Shown here: positions 1 through 7,400 of the stretch, piece after piece
How the letters are laid out: the number at the start of each line of letters is the position of its first letter
Numbering within the stretch: position 1 is the stretch's first letter
Origin: Methanobacteriota archaeon
GTDB taxonomy: Archaea; Thermoplasmatota; Poseidoniia; Poseidoniales; Thalassarchaeaceae
Reading direction: 5' to 3'
Assembly (NCBI GenBank): GCA_002727275.1
Contig: PBWO01000020.1
Span: forward strand, 7,390 to 15,721
DNA length: 8,332 nucleotides
Program-made: the position numbers and the translations under genes
Notes under the pieces: model-generated
The model's database searches: none
The model's input: the letters and a program-made list of their open reading frames with translations, nothing else
Told to the model about the DNA's origin: nothing

Positions 1-17
1 GGCCCAGCATACGCTAT

Positions 18-91
18 GGGCCTGTAGCTTAGTCAGGTAGAGCGCCGGGCTTTTAACCCGGTGGCCGGGGGTTCAAATCCCCTCAGGCCCG
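18..91 (+). tRNA. tRNA-Lys, anticodon TTT
   Basis: A full cloverleaf can be drawn by hand. The acceptor stem is seven perfect pairs (18-24 with 84-90). The D stem is 27-30 with 40-43, closed by one T-G wobble. The anticodon stem is 45-49 with 57-61 around a seven-base loop, with anticodon TTT at 52-54 preceded by CT and followed by AA. The T stem is 67-71 with 79-83, its outer pair a G-T wobble, around the loop TTCAAAT (72-78). The discriminator base is G91, as expected for archaeal tRNA-Lys. The CCA end is not encoded, since the next bases are CCT, so it must be added enzymatically. No intron is present. It decodes AAA and, by wobble, AAG. It lies 48 bases before rpoH on the same strand, so the two could share a transcript. 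Confidence 0.97.
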
Positions 92-127
92 CCTGATATG
101 GCTTCAGGACCACGTTTTCTGGGCCTA

Positions 128-133
128 GAGGGG
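128..133 (+). promoter_or_regulatory. ribosome binding site of rpoH
   Basis: GAGGGG lies six bases before the ATG at 140 and supports that start rather than the in-frame ATG at 98, which is only six bases after the tRNA end and has no such motif. The same bases can pair with the 3' half of the tRNA (79-84), so they could be hidden in an unprocessed transcript. Confidence 0.6.
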
Positions 134-139
134 CGCGAT

Positions 140-322
140 ATGGCAGTAAAGAGTTCAACCAAAAAGCGCCTGATGGAACTAGGCATCTCAGAGCCACATG
201 CTCACCGTCTCGCCGATGACGCCAATATGGACGCAATCAAGAGAATGACAGTCGAGCAGGTTGCTAAGAAACTCGAGTTGGACATGGAGAGTCAAGATCT
301 CGAGAACGTGATGGCAGTCATC
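140..322 (+). repeat. shared N-terminal module, copy in rpoH
   Basis: Residues 1-61 of RpoH align with residues 1-62 of RpoA'' (7539-7724). About 25 of the first 48 positions are identical without gaps, including the block LADD at 24-27. After a one-residue gap both share NVMA. The pattern of leucines and glycines (L-x2-LG(I/V)-S-E-x2-AH-x-LADD, then a second helix pair ending near LD or GID) resembles the tandem helix-hairpin-helix fold at the N-terminus of RadA. The fold assignment is inference; the mutual similarity is directly visible. Confidence 0.85.
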
Positions 323-727
323 AGGGAACAAATTAACTCAAGAAAGAGAACGAGAACCGGAAGAATCACACTTTCTCGAAAGGCGATTCTCGATGCTGAT
401 ATCCCTAGAGGGAACGATAGATTCAATGTTCTGAATCACATATTAGTCCCTCACCATGAGTTGGTTCCTATCGAGGAAGAAGAATCATCCCTCGCTCCTT
501 GGGATATGATGGTGAACAACTCTGATGGATCAAAGAGACTAGCAAAGGAGTTGCTGCCGAAGATTCTGATAACTGATCCGGCCATTCAAGCAATCAAGGA
601 ATCAGTAGAATCCGAGGACGATGAACTTCCAGCTGGTTGGTTGACTAACAGGATTGTCAGAATTGTTAGATACAGTCGTTCAGCCGGCTCTAGTACTGCT
701 TTCAGATTGATAGTGGAGAGTGCATGA
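140..727 (+). CDS. rpoH: RNA polymerase subunit H (Rpo5) with N-terminal helical extension
   Basis: This is the archaeal counterpart of the C-terminal part of eukaryotic Rpb5, a small subunit on the downstream-DNA jaw of RNA polymerase. The protein is 195 residues, against about 80 for a typical archaeal H. The family core starts near residue 95 (FNVLNHILVPHHELV), continues through LLPKILITDP (138-147) and ends in the SAGSSTAFRLIV segment (181-192); two loops in the core are each about ten residues longer than usual. Residues 1-61 form an extra helical module that closely matches the start of RpoA'' in this same window. A linker rich in Arg and Lys (about 62-81) follows. The start at 140 is chosen because the homologous module in RpoA'' begins MVVKS at a well-fixed start and because a GAGGGG site precedes it; the upstream ATG at 98 would add 14 unmatched residues. 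The gene is first in the operon, with its stop codon overlapping the rpoB ribosome binding site. The identity of the core is secure; the role of the extension is unknown. Confidence 0.93.
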   Translation: MAVKSSTKKRLMELGISEPHAHRLADDANMDAIKRMTVEQVAKKLELDMESQDLENVMAVIREQINSRKRTRTGRITLSRKAILDADIPRGNDRFNVLNHILVPHHELVPIEEEESSLAPWDMMVNNSDGSKRLAKELLPKILITDPAIQAIKESVESEDDELPAGWLTNRIVRIVRYSRSAGSSTAFRLIVESA

Positions 728-733
728 GGTGAT
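726..733 (+). promoter_or_regulatory. strong ribosome binding site of rpoB
   Basis: GAGGTGAT is a full match to the archaeal anti-Shine-Dalgarno complement. It begins inside the rpoH stop codon (725-727) and ends three bases before the rpoB ATG. The overlap suggests that ribosomes finishing rpoH can re-initiate on rpoB, keeping the two subunits in step. Confidence 0.85.
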
Positions 734-736
734 AAG

Positions 737-3700
737 ATGAAGGAGATAGTTGAGAGTTATTTCAGACAGAGAAGCCTTGTTAATCACCAATTGATGTCTT
801 ACAATGACTGTATTCCTTCAGGAGATGGAAGGCTCAGTAGGATGGAGAAGATTGTCAGGTCAATCCGCATTGGTACAGACGACCCTGTAGAGGATCTCCC
901 TGGTGGAGAGGGTGCAGGTGGTTGTATCAAACTCGACGTTCTCGACAAGGAGATTATTGTCAGACTCAAAGGTATCCGACTCGGAAGGCCAACAATAAGA
1001 GAGGCTAACGGCGCCGAGCATCCCGCAACACCTCTAGAGTGCAGAATTAGGAAGTTGACCTACTTCTCACCAGTTTACATGGATTTCCGAATCTATCGTG
1101 ATGATATCCCTTCTGCAAGCCCCGACGGAGACCTTGGTTACATCGAGGAAGAAGGAGTTCACATCGGTAACCTACCAATCATGGTTCGTTCGGCTAGATG
1201 CAACCTGCATGCCGACCATATCGACGAGAACAGAAAACTCTCTCCTCGGACCTCAGTGGAAGACGCGGATCATCTGACCCAACTTCTGCGAAAGGCCGGC
1301 GAAGATCCTCTCGATCCGGGAGGATATTTCATCATCAACGGAACTGAGAGAGTACTAATTTCGATGGAGGACCTAGCTCCAAATAGAGTTACAGTCGAGA
1401 AGAACAAGAAGTACGCCCACGAGACCGAGGTTGCGAAGATTTTCTCTCAGCGAGACGGTGTTCGCAAACCAATCAACATCGAGAAGCGCCGAGATGGAAT
1501 GCTGATGGTCAAGATTCCTAGTGCTGGAACGACCGCTATCCCAGTCGTACTACTAATGCGCGCTCTAGGAATGAGCAACGACCGCGAGATATTCGCATCA
1601 ATCGCTGGACCTGTAGCGGCGATGAAGTACACAGTAGCCAACCTGAACGATGTCAAAGATAACGAAGAGTACGGCGTTGAGACTGAGGAAGAAGCAATTC
1701 TCTGGTTGGAGAAGAAGTTCGCTGCTGGTCAGCAGAAAGAGTACAGAGAAACTCGAATCCAGAACTTGCTGGATAAGGAGTTGCTACCTCACTTGGGCGA
1801 TTCCGAAGAGAACCGGCAGAAGAAGTCGATTTTCCTTGGAAGAATCGTTAGACAGGTTCTGGAAATGGCGATTTCTGATCGTGACCCAAATGACAAGGAC
1901 CACTATGCGAACAAGCGTGTTAGACTTGCTGGGGACTTGATGGAGGATTTGTTCAGAGTCAGCCTACAGCAACTCGCTAGAGATTTGAAGTACCAACTAG
2001 AGAGACATCACAACCGTAAGCGCGAGTTGAAAATCAACTCCTGCCTAAGGCCAGACGTCCTTACCTCCAAGATTATGCACGCTCTAGCTACTGGAAACTG
2101 GGTCGGTGGTCGATCTGGTGTCAGCCAGCTTCTAGACAGGACTACTTACATCGCAGCTCTCTCACACATGCGTAGAGTCACAAGCCCCCTAGTCCGAAGC
2201 CAACCTCACTTCGAGGCCAGAGACCTTCACCCAACTCAATGGGGCAGACTTTGTCCTAACGAAACTCCTGAAGGACAGAACTGTGGCCTAGTGAAGAATG
2301 CATCTCAGATGATTGACGTTTCTGAGGAAGTTCCCGAGGATGACGTGAAAGAACTCCTTATGGAAGCAGGAGTAGACTCATCTCCTGAACAATGGGCAGA
2401 TGGCTCAAGAATCCACGTCAATGGGGATATCTTCGGTTTGAACAAGAGACCACTCAAACTCGTTGAGAGAATCAAGAGAAGCAGGCGCTCCGGTAGACTC
2501 AGGCCTGAAGTCAGCATCAGGCACGATACTGCAAACAGGGATGTATTCATCAACACAGATAGGGGAAGGGTTCTCAGGCCCCTGCTCGTTATTGAGCACG
2601 GCAGCCTGAACCTAAACAAACTCCATCTCGAGGGACTACGCTCAGGTGATTTGACGTTCGCAGACTTGGTGTCCTCTGGTGTTATCGAGTGGGTCGATGC
2701 CGAAGAAGAAGAGGACTTGCTTGTCGCACCTCGTCCGTTCGATTTACCCCTCATGTCTCCTGAACATGGTAGGCCAATCAATCCAGCCAAGGTAGAGTGG
2801 CTAAACCTAGGTGAAGAGGAGATTTCTGAGGCTAAGTTGAGGGCAGAAGTACAGCTTTCCAACGGCACAACCGTCGTCGAGGAGTTCAGCTTACCTCTGA
2901 ACTATCACCAAGAAGACGTTGACGTTCTCAGGAAGAAGGAGAAGAAAGACCACACTGTACTTATTTACACGCACGTAGAGATAGATCCACAATTAATCCT
3001 AGGAGTCTGTGCGTCTTTGGTCCCCTATCCTGAACACAACTCAACACCAAGAGTTACCGGAGGTACTGCGATGGTTAAACAGAGCCTTGGCCTACCAAGC
3101 GCCAATTTCCGTCTGCGCCCCGATACTAGAGCCCACATCATGCATTATCCACAACAGTCTATTGTGGGGACTCGTGCTATGGATTCAACTAACTTCAACT
3201 CAAGGCCCGGAGGACAGAACTTTGTTGTCGCCATCATGAGCCAGCATGGCTACAATATGCAAGACGCAGTCATCATGAATCGCGCATCTGTAGAGCGCGC
3301 CCTAGCGCGATCAGCCTTCATCCGAACCTACAATGCTGAGAACAAGAGATTCCCAGGCGGTCAGGAAGAGCGCATCGAAGTTCCAGGAACCGGTCTAGAT
3401 GAGGTCAAGGGCTTGAAGTCATTCGACAGCTATGCTCACCTTGAGAGAGATGGACTACCGATACCCGAACAGTTCTTGTCTACTCTAGATAAGTCCGAAG
3501 AATCGGTATTGGTCGGAAAGACCAGCCCTCCAAGATTCCTCGAGGAGGCTCACGGGGCATTCCTCCAAGCACAGGAGCGACGAGAGTCTTCAATGCTGAT
3601 TAGACACGGCGAGGAAGGCTGGGTTGACAATGTATTCGTGACCGAGTCACTTGATTCAGGCCGACTAGTCCGCATCACCCTAAGGACCAATAAGATTCCA

Positions 3701-4450
3701 GAGCTAGGCGATAAGTTTGCGAGTCGCCACGGTCAAAAGGGCGTGATTGGACGCCTTGTCGATGAGAAGGATATGCCTTTCACCGAAGACGGAGTCATTC
3801 CTGATTTGCTCATTAACCCTCACGCGATTCCATCTAGGATGACTGTAGCCCATGTCCTAGAGATGATTGGAGGAAAGGTCGGTTCGATGGAGGGAAGAAA
3901 GATCGATGGAACTGCGTTCACAGGCGAGAAAGAAGACTCTCTGAGAGCTGGACTCCTGAGAAACGGATTCAACCACACTGGCCGAGAGTCGATGATTAAT
4001 GGTGAGACTGGTGAAGGATACACCGCTGAAGTTTTCGTTGGCGTAATCTATTATCAGAGGCTGCACCATCTAGTTAGCAGCAAGTTACACGCCCGAAGCC
4101 GTGGAAGGGTACAGATTCTGACTCGCCAGCCGACTGAGGGACGAGCCCGACAGGGCGGACTTATATTCGGTGAGATGGAGAGAGATTGTCTGATTTCCCA
4201 TGGAGCCTCGATGGTAATCAAGGACAGGCTGCTGGACGAGTCCGACGGCTGGGAGATGATGGTGTGCAACACATCAGGTTGTGGCCACATAGCCTATTAT
4301 GATTGGAAGCGAAGGACCACGGTGTGCCCTAACTGCGGAGAGAGATCGGACGTACACAAAGTTCAGACCTCGTACGCATTCAAGTTGCTACTCGATGAGA
4401 TGAAGAGCCTTGGAGTGGCTATGCGATTAGAACTGGAGGACCGAAGATGA
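737..4450 (+). CDS. rpoB: RNA polymerase subunit B (Rpo2), unsplit
   Basis: This is the second-largest RNA polymerase subunit, homologous to Rpb2 and bacterial beta. It is 1237 residues in one chain, not split into B' and B''. In order: the N-terminal protrusion and lobe, with the family motif GGYFIINGTERVL near 195-207; the fork region with RSQPHFEARDLHPTQWG and ETPEG at 509-513; external domains; the hybrid-binding part with RPGGQNFVV and GYNMQDAVIMN (838-848); GDKFASRHGQKG at 991-1002, whose K993 and K1001 correspond to the yeast Rpb2 lysines K979 and K987; SRMT with R1034 matching yeast R1020; the C-terminal anchor PTEGRARQGG; and a zinc ribbon with C1177, C1182, C1197 and C1200. Oddities: Q842 replaces the near-universal Glu of the 'ED' motif; about 70 extra residues lie at 671-741; the fork segment after R772 is unusual; and the first zinc knuckle is C-x4-C instead of C-x2-C. 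Its last four bases overlap the rpoA1 start (ATGA), which implies coupled translation. Confidence 0.98.
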   Translation: MKEIVESYFRQRSLVNHQLMSYNDCIPSGDGRLSRMEKIVRSIRIGTDDPVEDLPGGEGAGGCIKLDVLDKEIIVRLKGIRLGRPTIREANGAEHPATPLECRIRKLTYFSPVYMDFRIYRDDIPSASPDGDLGYIEEEGVHIGNLPIMVRSARCNLHADHIDENRKLSPRTSVEDADHLTQLLRKAGEDPLDPGGYFIINGTERVLISMEDLAPNRVTVEKNKKYAHETEVAKIFSQRDGVRKPINIEKRRDGMLMVKIPSAGTTAIPVVLLMRALGMSNDREIFASIAGPVAAMKYTVANLNDVKDNEEYGVETEEEAILWLEKKFAAGQQKEYRETRIQNLLDKELLPHLGDSEENRQKKSIFLGRIVRQVLEMAISDRDPNDKDHYANKRVRLAGDLMEDLFRVSLQQLARDLKYQLERHHNRKRELKINSCLRPDVLTSKIMHALATGNWVGGRSGVSQLLDRTTYIAALSHMRRVTSPLVRSQPHFEARDLHPTQWGRLCPNETPEGQNCGLVKNASQMIDVSEEVPEDDVKELLMEAGVDSSPEQWADGSRIHVNGDIFGLNKRPLKLVERIKRSRRSGRLRPEVSIRHDTANRDVFINTDRGRVLRPLLVIEHGSLNLNKLHLEGLRSGDLTFADLVSSGVIEWVDAEEEEDLLVAPRPFDLPLMSPEHGRPINPAKVEWLNLGEEEISEAKLRAEVQLSNGTTVVEEFSLPLNYHQEDVDVLRKKEKKDHTVLIYTHVEIDPQLILGVCASLVPYPEHNSTPRVTGGTAMVKQSLGLPSANFRLRPDTRAHIMHYPQQSIVGTRAMDSTNFNSRPGGQNFVVAIMSQHGYNMQDAVIMNRASVERALARSAFIRTYNAENKRFPGGQEERIEVPGTGLDEVKGLKSFDSYAHLERDGLPIPEQFLSTLDKSEESVLVGKTSPPRFLEEAHGAFLQAQERRESSMLIRHGEEGWVDNVFVTESLDSGRLVRITLRTNKIPELGDKFASRHGQKGVIGRLVDEKDMPFTEDGVIPDLLINPHAIPSRMTVAHVLEMIGGKVGSMEGRKIDGTAFTGEKEDSLRAGLLRNGFNHTGRESMINGETGEGYTAEVFVGVIYYQRLHHLVSSKLHARSRGRVQILTRQPTEGRARQGGLIFGEMERDCLISHGASMVIKDRLLDESDGWEMMVCNTSGCGHIAYYDWKRRTTVCPNCGERSDVHKVQTSYAFKLLLDEMKSLGVAMRLELEDRR
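2747..2959 (+). other. lineage-type insertion inside rpoB (residues 671-741)
   Basis: In typical archaeal B subunits the segment DAEEEE is followed after a short stretch by TH-x-EI-x-P. Here VDAEEEED (653-660) and THVEIDP (745-751) are separated by about 85 residues, roughly 70 more than usual, at the place where yeast Rpb2 has a shorter insert between external 2 and the hybrid-binding domain. The extra piece is charged, has no cysteines and no obvious repeat, and reads as a small mixed fold. The comparison is from memory of the family, so the boundaries are approximate. Confidence 0.6.
4435..4439 (+). promoter_or_regulatory. ribosome binding site of rpoA1
   Basis: GGAGG lies inside the end of rpoB, seven bases before the rpoA1 ATG, an ordinary spacing. 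It fixes the start at the ATGA overlap. Confidence 0.75.
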
Positions 4451-7400
4451 GCGCCCGAGATGCAGCAAAGATTCCAAAGAGGATTGAGTCAATCAAATTC
4501 GGCTTGTTGGACCCTAACGAGATTCGTAAGATGTCTTCGGTTGAGATTAAGACCGCTGACACCTACAAGGATGATGGGCACGCATTCAAGCAGGGCTTGA
4601 TGGACCCGAAGATGGGAGTCATCGACCCGGGAATCCGCTGTGAAACATGCGGCAACAAGCACGACGAGTGTCCAAGTCACTTCGGACACATTGCACTAGA
4701 GTTGCCCATCATTCACATTGGATTCACTAACCTCATTAAGATGGCACTAAAGTCAACTTGCAACACTTGTAGCAATGTGCTTTTGCACAGTTCACCAGAG
4801 ACTCACCCTCTTGATCCTGAGAAGTCTGAGCAGGATTACTACAGAGACCGTGTCCATGACATCATGATCAAGCACGGTGTGGGTTCTAGAGAGTTCAAGA
4901 CCATGATTAAGGAGATTGAGAAAGAGTGCTCCAGCAAGAAGAGAACAATTTGCATGCACTGTGGCTCCGAACAGGGTAAGATCATACTCGACAAACCTTC
5001 GACTTTCAAGGAGAAGAAGGCAGACAAGGGAGAACACAAGCTCAACGCCCGAGATATCAGGGAGTGGCTTGAGAGAATACCAGACGAGCATCTAATCTTC
5101 CTTGGTATGGACAAGGATTCCAGTCGCCCAGAGTGGACCATCATGAAGGTCCTTCCAGTGCCTCCAATTACAGTTCGCCCTTCGATTACTTTGGACAGCG
5201 GAGATCGCTCTGAGGACGACCTCACTCACAAGTTGGTGGATGTACTTCGCATCAATCAGCGTCTGCGTGAGAACCGTGACGCGGGGGCCCCTCAACTAAT
5301 TGTTGAGGACCTGTGGGAACTTCTGCAATACCACTGTACAACCTACTTTGACAACCAGACCAGCGGGATTCCACCTGCAAGGCATCGCTCCGGTCGCCCA
5401 TTGAAGACACTCGCACAGCGCCTGAAGGGCAAGGAGGGTCGCTTCCGAAGCAATCTTTCTGGAAAGCGCGTCAACTTCTGTGCCAGAACAGTCATCAGTC
5501 CAGATCCTAATCTCGGCATCAATGAGGTCGGCGTGCCTGAGAAGACGGCAAAGGAACTCACCGTTCCGATCCGTGTCACTGGTCGAAACAGAGAGCAACT
5601 GCGTCAGATGATTCTCAGAGGGCCAGATGTTCATCCTGGTGTGAATTACATCATGCGTGGAGATAGTTTTAGAGTCAGAATAACAGATAGGACCAAGTAT
5701 ATCTGGGCTGGATTTAGGTGTCTCAATCCAGAGTGTCACTCTGGTAGTGAAGACGAACCGTACACCGGTTTCAGGCCTGATCTAAACGAAGTTCTCCCTG
5801 CTCCCAACTTCCTACCGGGACTTGAGTTGCTGAGGCAGAAGAGCAGGAATGCAATAGGAGATTTTGAGGAGTTGTGGGGCGTAGATCTCGAGGCCACTCT
5901 GAACAACCTGCGTGGTGAAGATTCGAGAGGCGCATCACTGGCTGATGACGACTTGAAGGCGATCATTCACAACAGATGGAAGTGGGAACACTCCAATCCT
6001 GACGATTTCTTCCCCGATCATCTAGAGGTGCACTGCCCTCACTGTGGTAGCCCTGAAGTCGAAGACGAGTACGGTGGAGCATACCGAACTGAGATTGAAG
6101 ACCGACTCAGCACCATCGACAGAGATGGCAACCCCAAGCCGGGAGTTATCGTTGAGAGGCACTTGATTGACGGCGACGTCGCGATATTCAACCGTCAACC
6201 ATCTCTTCACAGAATGTCGATGATGGTTCACGAGATCAGAGTTATGCCCGGTAAAACGTTCAGATTCAATCTGGCCGACTGTACACCATACAACGCAGAC
6301 TTCGATGGTGACGAGATGAACCTACACGTCATCCAGAGCGAGGAGGCTAGAGCAGAGGCCAAGATTCTCATGCGAGTGCAGGAGCACATCATAACTCCAA
6401 GATACGGTGGAAGTGTAATCGGCGGAATCCACGATCACATTTCGGGAGCATATCTGCTGACTAACGGCGACCGCATTCTCCCTAAGAATCTCGTACTTGA
6501 GATCCTAGGTGCAATTGGTTGGGCCGGAGAACTCCCTGAAGAGGTCACAAGTAATGGCATGACTGGATATCGAGGCACAGATGTACTCGGATTAATCGTA
6601 CCTGCAGGTTTCAAACTCAACTACACCAGCAGAGCTGGGGATGAAGTCGCGGTCACAGACGGCAACGTGTCTGGAACCATAGACAAGAGAGGAATCGGTG
6701 CTGAGGACGGACGACTGCTAGATGCGGTGGTCCAGACTCATGGCTCAGACGCAGGTGCAGAGTTCCTAAATCGGATGACAAAGATGACCATTGCTATCTG
6801 TTCTGCAATGGGCTTCACTACTGGTATCGACGACGAGGATTTACCCCCGGAGGCAAAGGACGAAATTGCCCAAATCAACGAGAGGGCGAGTCGAGAGGTT
6901 GACGAGGAGTTGGAGAAGTTTGGCAAGGATGGCCGCAGGTATGAGGCCCGCCCAGGCAGAACTCCGCTAGAGACTCTCGAAGAGAATATCCTACAGATTC
7001 TCGATAAAGGTAAGGCAGAATCCGGAGAGGTTGCGAAGGACCACCTAGGTTCGGACAACCCAGCGGTAATGATGGCGGTGTCCGGTGCCAGAGGTTCCAT
7101 GGACAACCTAGCTATGATGGCCGGCTCCATTGGACAGCCAAAGGTTCGTGGAAAGCGTCTAGAGAGGGGCTATCAGGACCGTGTCCTCCCTCATTTCCAG
7201 AGAGGTGTCAAAGGCGCTGAAGAGAAGGGATTCGTTTCCTCCTCGTTCAAGCGCGGCCTTGAGCCGACCGAGTTCTTCATGCTCTCAGTATCAGGAAGGG
7301 AGTCGCTGGTCGATACCGCAGTCAGAACAAGCAAGTCCGGCTACATGCAGAGAAGGCTAATCAACGCCATGGACGACCTGAAGGTAAAGGATGACGGGAT

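Larger units (their letters stand above)
1..139 (+). promoter_or_regulatory. tRNA leader and tRNA-rpoH spacer with competing inverted repeats
   Basis: The tRNA flanks hold complementary blocks. Bases 1-7 (GGCCCAG) are the exact reverse complement of 119-125 (CTGGGCC), giving a possible seven-pair leader-trailer helix around the tRNA. Bases 121-133 pair with tRNA bases 79-90 (T-arm 3' side plus acceptor 3' strand) over 12 pairs with a single bulged A127. Bases 1-8 can also pair with 13-15 and 18-22, covering the acceptor 5' strand. A small hairpin, 92-96 with 104-108, lies in the trailer. The pairing blocks are read directly from the sequence; any role in processing, termination or control of rpoH translation is inference. 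I see no convincing TATA box or BRE between the tRNA and rpoH, so a shared tRNA-rpoH transcript is possible. The promoter of the tRNA would lie outside the window. Confidence 0.4.

Noticed and set aside
95..101. TGATATG as a TATA-like promoter element for rpoH
   Set aside because: It lacks the A/T-rich length and the purine-rich BRE of an archaeal promoter.
92..118. Possible transcription terminator after the tRNA (hairpin 92-96/104-108 and TTTT at 115-118)
   Set aside because: The stem is only five pairs and the T run only four bases, weaker than typical archaeal T-rich terminators, so it is mentioned in the spacer entry and not called.
98..139. Upstream in-frame ATG at 98 that would lengthen RpoH by 14 residues
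   Set aside because: It lies only six bases after the tRNA, has no Shine-Dalgarno sequence, and the added residues have no counterpart in the homologous RpoA'' start, which begins exactly at the position matching ATG 140.
1650..1940. Plus-strand open frame of 96 codons within rpoB
   Set aside because: It is an out-of-frame reading of the rpoB lobe region with no recognisable motif.
2305..2868. Long open frame of 187 codons on the minus strand
   Set aside because: It lies wholly within rpoB, is rich in Ser, Leu and Arg as expected for an antisense reading of a charged coding sequence, and shows no recognisable motif.
5296..5739. Open frame of 147 codons on the minus strand
   Set aside because: It is antisense to the most conserved part of rpoA1, shows no family motif and has no sign of its own ribosome binding site.
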